Source of the DNA: Lucinisca nassula
Taxonomy: Eukaryota; Mollusca; Bivalvia; Lucinida; Lucinidae
Length of the DNA: 64,000 nt
Assembly: GCA_963580285.1 (NCBI GenBank)
Contig: OY757011.1
Coordinates: 156,229,245-156,293,244 of the forward strand
Direction: 5' to 3'
Shown here: positions 33,400-44,494 of the stretch, piece after piece
Numbering within the stretch: position 1 is the stretch's first letter
Layout: each line of letters begins with the position of its first letter
Program-made: the position numbers and the translations under genes
The notes under the pieces: model-generated
Told to the model about the DNA's origin: nothing
The model's input: the letters and a program-made list of their open reading frames with translations, nothing else
Database searches by the model: none

Positions 33400-34205
33400 C
33401 CAATTGAGGAAATCTTAACGGTGTCCAACAAAGGAAATCTTCCTGTCCCCTATATCGACAGTGACCAACGGAGGAAATCTCTTGTCTGCAACCTCAACAT
33501 TGGCAAACGGAGGAAATCTTCTTGTCGCAATCTTAACGGTGTCCAACAGAGGAAATCTTCCTGTCCCCTATATCGACAGTGACCAACGGAGGAAATCTCT
33601 TGTCTGCAACCTGAACATTGGCCAACGGAGGAAATCTTCTTGTCGCAATCTTAACGGTGTCCAACAGAGGAAATCTTCCTGTCCCCTATATCGACAGTGA
33701 CCAACGGAGGAAATCTCTTGTCTGCAACCTGAACATTGGCCAACGGAGGAAATCGTTCTTTCCACAACCTAAACGTAACTCGAGTAATGGCTCAAGGAAA
33801 TATCTTCTTGGTACCAAGCCGTTCAGTAACAAACGGAGCAGACCTTTCTTCCACAGCCTGAACAGTGACTTACGGAAGAGAGCTCCACCTGAACAGTTAA
33901 TAACGGCGAAAAACTTCCTGTCCGCAAACTAAAAAGTGAACATTGGAACAAATTTTCCTGTCCGCAACCTGAACAGTGACAAACGAAGGGGACCTTCCAG
34001 TCCAAACGACGAAGGAAATCTCTCCCGCGCAATATAAACAGTCACCCACAAGCGTAACAGTCATCCACAACCTGAACAGTGACTTAAGGAGGAGATCTCT
34101 TTCTTCCACCTGATCTGTTATTTTTTACAAGGAAAATCTTCTTCTCCGTAGCCTTAACAGTGAACTTCGGAGGAAATCTTCCACAGCGAATACTGAAGTA
34201 TTTGA
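33400..34205. repeat. ~40/119-bp minisatellite, block 2
   Basis: Three clean 119-bp units (CCCCTATATCGACAGTGACC at 33448, 33567, 33686) then decaying 40-bp subunits to ~34200 (CTGTCCGCAACCTGAACAGTG). Decay increases outward from the homogeneous core. Confidence 0.9.
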
Positions 34206-34222
34206 CGTGCAAGAGTCAGCGA

Positions 34223-34465
34223 TTAAGGAGAATGAGAACACCTGCTAGATTTTTTCCGCCATTTTTCAAAGGGAGACAACTTTCGTGACTTCCTCTTCGC
34301 TTTTCTATAAGCCCTGTCCCATTGAAAAAGGGGTCTACTTTTAAAGGAAAGAATTTGCTCCTCAGGGGCAATTTCTTTCCTTTAAGAGTTCACCCCTATT
34401 GACATGGGAGACAAAAATACTTTTGCAGGCGTTGCATCCCCTAAAAGGGTCCCCATTCCCCTGAA
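34223..34465. mobile_element. Hairpin MITE, TTTGCTCCTGAGGAGCAAA family
   Basis: Opposite orientation to 19710-19996: AGGGAGACAACTTTCGTGAC, TTTTAAAGGAAAGAATTTGC palindrome, CATGGGAGACAAAAATAC, GGTCCCCATTCCCCTGAA end. Confidence 0.85.
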
Positions 34466-34732
34466 TACATTGAAAGTTGGTGCTGCTGTCGTATATACTC
34501 TAAATGTGAGTCCAGTATCATAACAGTGGAGGAATTTAGCGGAGGAATATACAACCATTCATTATCATGTATACAGTACAAACATGCATATATTACTTGG
34601 TTTGGTTGTAGGCATTATCTTTTTTGCGCCCTCTGTTGTAGAACAATAATAGTTCGTCTGTCATGTCTGTCATTGCTGACAGTAAGCAATCTTAATCAGT
34701 TGCATGAATTGCTACTGTTTGTGTTTTCTTAG

Positions 34733-35940
34733 ATGAATGATGATACCATAGCTCTTAACTGCCTTTTGCAGATTGAGCAAGATGGGTCAGCGGAAGAAAG
34801 CTCTTTTGGTGATGCCTTAGCTCTGGCTCCACACTTAGCACGTTGCTGCTCGATTTCGCTGATTCTTTTTGTCTCATATTCACTAGCACCCGTTCTTAAG
34901 AGAACTCGTCACTTAGCTCGGTCCTGTGCAATGTGTTCCCATGGCCCTGTTTGTTATATGTTGGTCCCCGAGGAAGGTTTCGATGATGTCCTTTCATCGT
35001 TTTTTTCTAACCACCATTGGAGGGTTTGCACGTATAAGGATTTTCTTGGTGACGGTTCCTCGGGCATCCTGGTAACGTGACCGGTCCATCTGAACTGTGT
35101 CAGATTAAGAAGAGTATGTACACCCTGCATCCCTGCTCTTTTCAGGACTTCTGTGTCTGAAACTCTGTCTTTCAATTTAATCTTTAAAAGTTTTCTGAGG
35201 CTGCGTGTGTGGAAATGGTCCAGTCTTTTGGCATGCAGCTGGTAAACTGCAATCTTTGACCTTTCACAGTGACGGCAAGCTCTTTGTAATGCTTGTCAAG
35301 TGCTGGTTGATATACCACCGCAGTCTTTTTGATGCTGATTGTTGGGTCATAGCTGCCTAGGAGTCAGATACTTGATCCACACATATTTGAATCTTCTTTT
35401 CTGTTGGAGCACCCTTTGCCATGTTATAAGCAGAGGAGCACCTTTGTCTGTACCTTGGGGTTAGCTTGCAAACTACTTAGGTTGAAAAGCTTCGCATCGA
35501 AGCGATACCTAACAGGTATGCCAGTGCCACCATAATGAAAAGCATCTGCGAGCATGGCAGAAAACATGCTGAACAGCGTTGACGATAGTACACAGCCTTG
35601 CTTGACTCCATTTCCCACAGTTTGGACCCGTGCACGCATACCATCATGGAACTGTCTCACCATTGCCACTACCTTGATCTGACAGCCAAACTTTAGACCC
35701 TTGCGAATGACTGTATCAAATGCTTTTGAAAGGACAACAAAGGTGATGTAAGGGTACACATTCTGTTCCTGACATTTCCCTAGAAGGTCCCTTGCTATCA
35801 ACAGCATGCCCATTGTTCTTCTGCTCTTCCTGAATGCTCACTGTTTTTTTAGTAGAAGCACTGGCTGTTCAATGTGTTCATGCAGTCGGTTAGGAAGGGC
35901 GCTTGCAACGACTGGCAGTAAAGATTGTCACTGACATGTG
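34733..35940 (-). pseudogene. LINE reverse transcriptase, degenerate copy A
   Basis: Minus-strand pieces in order: around the RT start, FRKSRRTMGMLLIARDLL; then LSKAFDTV (motif A region) and NGVKQGCVL (motif B) within 35424-35813; a damaged motif C region near 35430; the C-terminal DTEVLKRAG...QFRWTGHVTRMPEE (34954-35175); and a terminal CSICKRQLRA, the remnant of the C-terminal zinc finger typical of this LINE group. Motif A has Val where the catalytic Asp is expected, motif C has lost its Asp pair, and several frameshifts are present. Endonuclease domain absent (5'-truncated). Same family as 45870-46890. Confidence 0.88.
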
Positions 35941-36060
35941 GATTCCCGATTTCCATTTGAATAGGTGGCTACTTGAAGTTTAATTTAACAGTTAAACTGG
36001 TTATAGACCTGTCTCGAGCTATAAGATGGGATATTCCATTATATAGAGGATCTTACATGA

Positions 36061-36182
36061 GTGCTCATGTATTATTGAATTTATTATACGAGTTGAGGAA
36101 AAGGGATAAAATGCGAGGCTTGGCCGAGCATTTTATCCCTTTTCCTCAACGAGTTTAATAAATTCAATAATACACGAGCACC
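36061..36182. mobile_element. Foldback (near-perfect 54-bp arms, 13-bp loop)
   Basis: Arms run from GTGCTCATGTATTATTG to AAAAGGGATAAAATGC, with the reverse complement GCATTTTATCCCTTTTCC to CAATAATACACGAGCAC; loop 36115-36127. A shorter relative (ATGAGTGGTCATTTCATATG) is at 50140-50225. Likely a MITE core in a larger repeat extending to ~36430. Confidence 0.8.
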
Positions 36183-37710
36183 AATGCTAGATTCTATTTA
36201 TCATATGACATTTAAAACGCATTTTATTCACGATTGTTTAACAAAAATATCAATATTCCGCCATTAGTAAACGGAACGTCGTTAAGGACGTCGTACATGT
36301 AACGTTACGGGACGTATCTAGCTAATTTGCATATTTAATCCACTAGTGGATTATTGAAAATTTTACATGGCGTTATTACACTCTCAGACGCGACGTCATG
36401 TGATAAATAAGGTTAAAAGACATGCATCTAGTGGGAATAAGCAAATGCGCCTGCTGGTGAGAAAAAGGTGTTTATTGCACAAGCGACCAAAGGCTCAGTG
36501 TAATTGGGAAAAATTGAAGAAAAAAAATCTTCTTTGAAACCATGAGGTCCACAGCTTACACATATATTAATTATTTAGCAATGTTTTTGGCGTTTCCTGC
36601 ATAAATTCTGCAAACCATGCCCCTGGGTCCAAACTCAGGTGGTCATGTTTATATAGAGTTATATACTAAACGAACCTTCAAAAACCAGCACTATTTAGTG
36701 GTCTCCTACATAAATCCTGTCATCAATGCCTCTGGGGTCCAAACTGGCTACGCCCCGAGGGTCGTAATAGCTCTTAAAGGTCATATAGGTATAGAAATCC
36801 ATTAAATAAAAAAATGACATTGATTCAAGATTCAAGAAATCGAGGGGCGAAAACCGCTTCAAATAATCTTTATAAGTTTTGAAGTGTGAAATATGCTATG
36901 GAAACAGAGCAACTTCATGCTGCCTCATTAATGTTCAGACATTCTATGATGATATAGATGCTCATCATTTTTTTTAACTTTTTTTATATGTAATACCTTG
37001 TGTTTTATAGTCCTCACAAACTGTATAATCACATATTTGAAATATTGAAACTGATCTCAACTGGTATGTAAACCAGTTTTCTCATGTTTTCAAATGCAAA
37101 ACTTAAATTCAAACTTTAAATATTTTTTTTTAAAACTACATGTTATTGAAATTCCAGTTTCTGTATTTGTAAGTGGATGAAATAATGTAGAGAACTTACT
37201 GATCTGTTTAAAAGACATGTAAAACACTTACATTAACTAGTCTAAATGAAATTTTTTTTAATTAAATGGTAGTTTTAAACATAATACTTTAAACGTAAAT
37301 TTAAATTTGAAGTTATTATTATTATTATGAACAACATACACAATAATCAAAGGGCATCAGAAAAGTGCATAAGGCAACTGTAAAATTGAAAATATGGTAG
37401 TTTAAAATTATTTTTTAAAGAAGCCACTATGACATCAAAGAATATGGCACTGTGGGTTAAAATATAAAAAATTATGTTAATAGTACACAATCACATAAGA
37501 ATAATCTACAAATGGAACAATAAATCATTAAAATAGTATACTGCTGTTTGGTTTGATAATAAAAACTTGATTTTTGTGTAAAGTGTGCAAGTAAAACATT
37601 TTTTTCAATTACAACTAAGTAGCGGCATAAAACCACTCTACTTTTAAAGTTCAGCCATACCCTGAAACTAATGTTATTACTGTCCATTCATTTGCATAAA
37701 TACGTGTGTC
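36183..37710. other. Unassigned, increasingly AT-rich
   Basis: 36540-36810 contains two diverged tandem copies of GCATAAATTCTGCAAACCATGCC / CATAAATCCTGTCATCAATGCC followed by CTGGG(G)TCCAAACT. The rest is AT-rich without frames or repeats that I can identify. Confidence 0.45.
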
Positions 37711-37713
37711 TAA

Positions 37714-39881
37714 AGGTTCCTCAATACATTTGCACAAGAAAAATATAGGTGTCAGATTTGCATGTTAATTTTTCCCAAAATATGATCCTGATTTCCTTTT
37801 AAAATGCCTGTCCCAGAAGAAGAAGGTTTGGAGGTACCAACGGTTATTACAGCAAGTACTTTCTTGCATTAGCAACATCCCTGTGCCTTTGAAAATAAAT
37901 GCAATTCTGTACTTTTCACTTTTACCAGGAAAAAATGAAACCGCTTTCTAGACTTTTTAAAAGTAACTAAAACAGCTGCAGATCACTAGTTCACATCAAA
38001 TTCTAGCGACTCGGACAAAGCTTTCTATCAAAAAGCCTACCTGATTTGAAAACCAGAATTTTTTTGACATGTCTTGTCTTCATGGGCGTCGCCATCTTCT
38101 TTTTTTTTTTTGGAAGTAAATCTGAACTGCTCAGATTTCATCAATTATGCCTTCTACATTTTATTTTGCCCATCATCAATGAATATACCTTGAAAATTCA
38201 TTTATATATCCTTCTTCCTGCATATAGCATAATGCCATCGCCTATCTTGGAAGCCTGTCATCACTGATAAATTATTGTAGCTGTCACATTGAAGAGATTT
38301 CCATCTTGCCAAAGCAAAAACGTATTCATACGCCTTGGAACTAGTTTTGCAAAAATAACAATAGTACAGCATTGCTTTTAGTTTAAAACATAATATTCAT
38401 ATTTGAAACTGTCTTGTGGCGGCCGTAAAACGTCTCCCCGTACATCAACCATAGTGCAGTTTATATTTTACTTTTAGTCCTTTGAGATCAGCGTGAATAT
38501 TCTGAGAAATCAGAAATAAGTTATTAGTTTAGACTTATATTCTAGACAGGTTTTTAATTATTTGGACCCCCTTTTTGATTTATATCAGTCCCTGAATCGA
38601 CTGCCTATTCGAAATTCGCAAAATTGCAGTATGTTTCCTTTGGCTTTCTTTGCCCGATCATTACAGGGTCACTGGTGAGGCTTTATTAGCCGAAACTACG
38701 TAGTATGACCCATCTTCTTTCTTATGAATGTTTTCATTGCTCTTAAAGGAACTCATTTTTGATTTTTATTTGCAACTAATTTCGCGTACTTTCTAACATA
38801 ATTTGTTCGTTAATTTATGACTAGTATGCATTCATTTCCGAACTAGTTTTTACGTGTAACATTGTCCTGTTTGTGTTGTTCGGCCCAGCTGCAAGTAAAC
38901 AAATCGAAAAAAAAAAGTGATTTTTGAAACATTTTTCATAAAAAAACATATTGAAGGCATTGGGCTTCTTTGAGTTTTGACCAGCTTACACATTGGAAAG
39001 TAGGTGACACAACAGATCATTGATTGGATTAGATAAATATAAACATTGTGTTGTCCAGAAGTTCACCCATCCAAAAGTCAATTTTTTGTTTATGGTGGCT
39101 CATGTGATCCAGTGTAACAAATCAATGGGTAAAATCATTTCTAAACCATTCCAGTTATTGGCAGTCATCCGAAGCCTTTTGGACAAAGTTTCTGGTGCTG
39201 AACAGGCTGCTTTCAGTCCTTCAGTTCAAATATGGGGATAAACTCTTTTTATGTTAATTTCAATTTTTGGTTTTTGATTTAATTCCATTATCAAAACACC
39301 CATCCTGTAAACACAATCAATAACACAGTGAAATTGTGGTGCAGTGATTGTATAAATTGTTATAAATTGCATGAATGAAATTAAATGAAGTACTAAAAGC
39401 ACCGATGAAGGGCAATCATTTTACAAGCTAAATGCAAGAGATTTCAACGCCTCAACCCAATCAATGAGCTTTTTGCCAAATTGATAGAATTGGTCATTTT
39501 TGGCTACCATACACTGAATTTAAAAGTAGTACCAGGTGAGATAATGACATTTTTAATTTTTGGGAATCATTAATTTTCAGTATTATTTAGGTATTTTACT
39601 TGAAATTTCTCTGTTGCAGTACCTGAAGGCAACTTGAGCCACATTTCTATGATAGTATTTTACACATTGTGGTTCTGTGGATTAAGATATCATTTTTGCA
39701 AAACCAAGGAAAAATGCAATAAATTACTAAAATGGTGACTTTCAAATAAAAAATATTTTGCTTCCATATTCTTACATTTACATGGACTTTTCATCTGATG
39801 AAAAATCTGTTTGGGTAAATATTTGCAAATATGATTTTTTCAGTACCTCAAATGTAGTGAAATAACTGTATTGAGGAACCT
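37714..39881. mobile_element. 2.17-kb element with 15-bp TIRs and TAA duplication
   Basis: Perfect inverted ends AGGTTCCTCAATACA (37714-37728) and TGTATTGAGGAACCT (39867-39881), flanked by TAA on both sides (37711-37713, 39882-39884). A 3-bp TWA duplication is characteristic of PIF/Harbinger transposons. No transposase motif was found in any frame; small frames at 38046-38267 and 39020-39241 are unassigned. It contains copy 2 of the 235-bp dispersed repeat. Probably non-autonomous. Confidence 0.75.
38549..38773. repeat. Dispersed ~235-bp repeat, copy 2
   Basis: Same text as 28411-28642 from ATTCTAGACAGGTTTTTAAT to AAGGAACTCATTTTTG. Located inside the TAA-flanked element. Confidence 0.85.
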
Positions 39882-40284
39882 TAAGGCATAGGCTTTTTTA
39901 TTGTTTTCTTTTTCAGATTGTCCTTTCTTTCTTTTTCTTGCTTTTGTTTTTATAGGTTACTGAACGCGAAAAGAAACGCCACAAGTTCAACTTCTGATTA
40001 TTTCAGTAATCAGTTGAAATTTCTTTTAAAATTTCCTTTAATGAACTTCCGAGTCTTCTAACTGTGATCAGTCACTGTATTGACCTTTACGATACAGTCT
40101 GCTCAAGCGTAGCTAGCTACACGTGTATGGTAAACAGGTTTTCCACGTGCACTGACCTTATGCAGTCACATGTTAAAAAAATCCAATACGAAACAACAGC
40201 GATTTTGGCATGTAACAGGAATCCGAATTAAAAAACCTATTTTACACTGACGTCAAATACCACCAGCGCCACCAAGTGCCTGGA

Positions 40285-40510
40285 CAATTAGACGCTTGAG
40301 TGACGCTTCGTGCTGTTGCTTCCAATTTTGGAGTGGATCCTAGAACTATCAGTCGAATGGTATCTCGTTACCGCCAGACAAACAACATTAAAGACCGTCC
40401 ATGAAACGGCAGGCCGAAGACAAGATAGGCATCCGAGGACAAGGTATACATATCCGACTGGCACGATCACAATATAGAATCAATACGTGTGTCGCTTGTG
40501 TTGCAGCTAA
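40285..40510 (+). pseudogene. Tc1/mariner transposase N-terminal fragment
   Basis: The plus frame reads LRAVASNFGVDPRTISRMVS then RYRQTNNIKDRP, a stop, NGRPKTR, a stop, ASEDK. This matches the second helix-turn-helix and GRPR-type linker of Tc1-like transposases. At least two in-frame stops; the catalytic DDE domain is absent. Inactive. Confidence 0.85.
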
Positions 40511-40799
40511 TGTAGGCTATACTCGATACTGAGTATATCAAACTTTTGTTTCACATGGGAGAACATTACGGAATAACGGCAGTGAATAAACTCATTTTTC
40601 TTTGATAGGCGTGAAATTAAAGTTTTCTACCAAAGCAAATGGTGAAATTTCGATTGTTCTGCTTTGGAATAAAGCTTTTTCTATGATTTATTTGTTGTGG
40701 GCATTTCTTTTGGCGTTCAGTATATATTGTCGTATGCTTTGAATTATTCTTCATTTTGGGGCATATTGATGTGAACCTTTCATTTGAGTCCAAATACAA

Positions 40800-40942
40800 A
40801 ATATGCGCGATGATGATGAAGAAGAAGAAGAAGAAGAAGAAGATGATGATGATGATGATGAAGATGATGATGAAGAAGAAGAAGAAGAAGAAGAAGAAGA
40901 AGATGATGATGATGATAATGATGATGATGATGATGATGTTGA
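40800..40942. repeat. (GAA/GAT)n trinucleotide repeat in a dispersed element
   Basis: Alternating GAA and GAT blocks after AAATATGCGCGATGATG. The same lead-in precedes 44059-44100, and both are followed downstream by GGCGTCTGATC-type text, so the repeat is part of a mobile family. It gives spurious K/M/H runs. Confidence 0.93.
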
Positions 40943-41139
40943 TTTCTGCAGGCGGATTTTTGTCTTATTTCTTGTTTAAATAATGAGAGAATTGTCATAT
41001 GTACAATACATTTAGCACATAACCCAGGCAAACAGCGGAGACAAAGATCAGACGCCGCAGAACACAGCATCTGATCAGTGTTGTTCGCTTAAAGTACAAG
41101 AAAAATAACCTTAAATATTGGAAACGAAGCTGTTCAATA

Positions 41140-41235
41140 TGTGGCGCCCTTTTACTATTTAATCCGTATTTATAGATATCCATAAATCGAATTATGGATA
41201 TCCATAATTTTAGTTATGGATATCCATAAATCACC
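41140..41235. repeat. GATATCC palindromic repeat, short copy
   Basis: CCCTTTTACTATTTAATCCG then four units of TATGGATATCCATAAAT-type palindromes. Confidence 0.8.
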
Positions 41236-41619
41236 ACCAAAGCTTTTCGTTTAAGGATTTCTCCCTAAGACAGGTGATTGTTAAATGTAAAAATCTTCAA
41301 AATCTTCAAGGTCTTCATTATCGCTGGAAGATGATGGCCAGTCAAAGGGACCTCTCTGTCGTGCAGCCTTGTCAGCCGGTAAGGCTTCCAAAGCAACGGA
41401 CGCCATACGCAGAACGCCCGCCATGTGTGCAGTTAAATATCGGAACCAGCCGTAAGATCTGGAAATTCAGGCCCTCTGGAATCACCTCTATGAGGACTGC
41501 GCACCTCAGGACACTGAAAGTCGGACGTCAGATTATAATGATCCAAACAGGCAATCCGTGTATGCTTTCTGGAGAAATAATACACATGGTCGTTATATGT
41601 AGTATTAACATATATCCAT

Positions 41620-42060
41620 CGGCCCCCGCCCATCGGGGCTTGCAGAAATAGATGGGCTGCATGATGCTTCCACGCAGAGCTGAAACCGACCGCACATGGG
41701 TACTGGTAAACCGCTTAGAAGATCTAAGCCTGCCCAGGCAATGCAGTGCGAGTCGGCCTGTCCATGCTTATAAATCCTATCGGTTTCATTGAGCAGCAGG
41801 GCTTGAGATGTCATTTCATCTCAATGTCGGGTAAAAGTCCCACAAAATTGGAGGCAACGTCCCCAAAATGACCTTTACAGTGTTGACGGGGACGTAAAAC
41901 TTCAAATCAAACAAACAAACAAATGTTTCATTGGGCGACAGGGCTTGAGACGTCATTTCATCTCAATGTCGGGCAAAAGTCCCACAAAATTGGAAGCAAC
42001 GTCTACAAAATTACCTATACAGTGCTGACGGGGACATTAAACCTCAAATCAATCAAACAA
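41620..42060 (+). mobile_element. SINE family 3 with duplicated 3' half
   Basis: Complete 5' head (CGGCCCCCGCCCATCGGGG), body and a first tail ending ATCAAACAAACAAACAA. A second copy of the 3' half follows directly (TTCATTGGGCGACAGGGC to AAACCTCAAATCAATCAAAC). One perfect 12-bp duplication ACATATATCCAT (41608-41619, 42061-42072) flanks the whole, so both halves entered as one insertion. Confidence 0.88.
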
Positions 42061-42129
42061 ACATATATCCATATAATACTCTACTTGAGGTGTATGGAGT
42101 ACCAGGCAGATTCAGATATATCTCCTGGT

Positions 42130-42686
42130 CCCCGCCCATTGGGGCTTGGAGAATAGATTTGGCTGCATGAGCTGAGAGTACTGGTAAACCGTTTACGAGA
42201 AGGTCTAAGCCTGTCCTAACAAAGTCGTGCGAGTCAATGGGCGGCAGGGATTGAGATGATTGTTTGTTTGTTTGTATTTGAGTTTAACGGCCCAGTCAAC
42301 ACTAATTTAGGTCATTTTTGAGCCGGTCAGTTTACCTATCCACACTTTTCTGGGCAGGCATATTCGTAAGCAGTTAACCAGTACAGTGCACATTGTTTCG
42401 CCAGAAACTGACAACTGCCCTTCTTGAGTCAGCGGAAGGGAGAGAATGACCGTAGAAAAGATTTCGTGATCAATCGCCACGAAAGAATGTTGCCGACCCT
42501 GGCAGGTATCGAACCCGCGTCCTCCTGATCACCAGTCAGACGCGGATCCGACTAAGCTACCGAGGCCGGCGGGATTGAGATGTCATTTCATCTCAATGAA
42601 GGCTTAATGCCCAACATAATTGGAAGCAACGTCTCCAAAATAACCTAAATGGTATTTAAGGGGACGTTAAATCTCAAATCAAACAA
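42130..42686 (+). mobile_element. SINE family 3 interrupted by a family 2 SINE
   Basis: Head GTCCCCGCCCATTGGGGC, decayed middle, then after the nested insertion GAGATGTCATTTCATCTCAA, GGAAGCAACGTCTCC and GGGGACGTTAAATCTCAAATC. Confidence 0.85.
42259..42570 (-). mobile_element. SINE family 2, full-length, nested
   Basis: Minus-strand head ending GCCGGCCTCGGTAGCTTAG, box B GGTTCGATACC, (CAAA)n tail. Perfect 12-bp duplication GGGATTGAGATG (42247-42258, 42571-42582) taken from the host SINE. Family 2 therefore moved after this family 3 copy. Confidence 0.93.
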
Positions 42687-42864
42687 AACATCTCTCTCCC
42701 ACACCATAGGCCACCACTAAGCCTACCCAGCATTACCTCCACCTCCATCCCGGCTTATATTTTACACCTTAATCGGAAACCTGACGCGAATAGTAGAGTT
42801 TTTTGTTTTTTGTTTTTTGCAAAGGGAGCAGTCATTATTCATTAGGTTTATTTGCAAAGGAGAA

Positions 42865-43185
42865 TTATGGATATCCATAATTCGATTTATGGATATCCAT
42901 AAATCAGCCGAATAATGGATATCCATTATTCGATTTATGGATATCATTAATTCAGTTCGATTTTTGGATATCCATAATTCGAATTATGGATAGCCATAAT
43001 TCGAATTATGGATAGCCATAATTCGAATTATGGATAGCCATAAATAATTATTGATATCCAAAAATAATTATGGATATCCATAAATAATAATGGATATCCA
43101 TAATTCGAATTATGGATATCCATAATTCGATTTATGGATATCCATAAATAATTATGGATATCTATAAATACGGATTAAATAGTAA
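42865..43185. repeat. GATATCC palindromic minisatellite
   Basis: About 15 units of ATTATGGATATCCATAATTC (18-19 bp, each self-complementary), some drifted to GGATAGCC. Ends with TACGGATTAAATAGTAAAAC, the reverse complement of the lead-in at 41142, so the two copies show opposite ends of one element. Confidence 0.9.
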
Positions 43186-43229
43186 AACGGAACCCCATAG
43201 TTCAAAGCTATTTATACCCAGCAGGCACA

Positions 43230-43355
43230 TGACGTAATTGTGACGTAACATCAACGTCGGTACAACGTCATGACGTTTATGCAACGTCACATCAACGTCG
43301 GTGCAACGTCATGACGTTGCACCGACGTTGATTTGACGCTGCCCTTGTGACGTGT
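43230..43355. repeat. ACGT-rich palindromic repeat
   Basis: Eleven ACGT cores in ~125 bp, mostly in AACGTCA/TGACGTT context. It contains a perfect 40-bp palindrome at 43292-43331 (arm TCAACGTCGGTGCAACGTCA). A shorter related stretch is at 14260-14330 (TCAACGTTGGTTCGACGTCA). Confidence 0.85.
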
Positions 43356-43990
43356 GGCTGCTGGGACATGTATCATAATGTGGGGGCATGTTGGAATATG
43401 TTGATGGTCCGGCTGGTGGTGCCATTACTTGGCTGTCCCAAGGTTACAACACTTCCTGATTTTAAATCGGTAAGTATTACAGGTTTATGATATTGAACTA
43501 CGCTATATTGTACCTGTTCGAAGTTAAAAGTGCGCAATACGGCAGAATTTATTAGAGGGACTATAAATAGACAGTCATGTTTGTTTTGAACACGAATAAC
43601 AACAACAGAAATCCTAACAACGCAGTTTCTTTTTTGACAGCTTACTACGTTGCAATTTTATTGTACGATTTCAATAATTGCTTTAGAAAGCGGATTTAGC
43701 AAGTTTTGCACCTGTTACACCCGAAAAATATATTTTAAGCGAGTTGTAAACGAGGTTTGTCGAGTTACCAGTTGAAGCAATTACATGCTGTCTTCCTTTC
43801 CATTTAGTAAAATGAGCCCCTTTCCACGTCAAATTAGCCCTACAGTTCAGCGCATTAGACAAAAACATTAGGCACCCATCTTGAATTCTTATGAGACTAC
43901 ACAGGTGCGCAGGTTGAGTCTTCGCTGTACACCTACCTGTCCGAAGTCGCATTTTCGCTCGATGTGGCAAATATTCCCAATATTCCGCTT
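43356..43990. other. Unassigned sequence
   Basis: A 95-residue minus frame (43683-43970) has no recognisable domain. No repeat family identified. Confidence 0.4.
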
Positions 43991-44000
43991 AAGTATGCAT

Positions 44001-44001
44001 A

Positions 44002-44047
<46 letters not shown>

Positions 44048-44059
44048 CAAAATATGCGC

Positions 44060-44098
<39 letters not shown>

Positions 44099-44108
44099 AA
44101 TGATAATT
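44001..44108. repeat. (GAT)n microsatellite, two blocks
   Basis: ATG/GAT runs 44001-44046 and 44060-44098 split by ACAAAATATGCGC. See 40800-40942 for the related element. Confidence 0.95.
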
Positions 44109-44442
44109 GTCAGATGCATGGTGATCCTAGCTATTTTTTTCTTGCTCTTTACCGTGTCCTGGCTTTTTTTCCTCATAAAATCACCCCCACCCCCACAATC
44201 CCGACCCAATAAAATCAAATGTTCGCTTCCTATGGACAAACGCTGCGGCGTCTGATCTGCTTAAAGTATGTTCTTATAACTGACACCATGGTCCTGTCCC
44301 GATGTTTTAAGGTTAAACGACATGCACCCCCAATAATTGATAAAAATTAGCCAGCTCATGAGAAAATATTACATAAGACTCAAGCAACTAATAGAGATAG
44401 ATGCAATTAATGCTCGTAGTTTCCACTACATGTCTGCGAACA

Positions 44443-44494
44443 GCAAAGGCTCAGGCGAGACTGTGCGCATGCGCAGACTCGCCTGAGCCTTTGC
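44443..44494. repeat. 52-bp near-palindrome
   Basis: Arms GCAAAGGCTCAGGCGAG and CTCGCCTGAGCCTTTGC around a TGCGCATGCGCA centre. A likely hairpin MITE core. Confidence 0.85.

Noticed and set aside
31862..33932. Repeated frames NLPVAILTVSNRGNLPVPYIDSD
   Set aside because: Generated by the 119-bp minisatellite; units vary in frame and contain indels not divisible by three.
34733..35080. 115-residue plus-strand frame
   Set aside because: It is antisense to the C-terminal part of the LINE copy A, whose motifs are clear on the minus strand.
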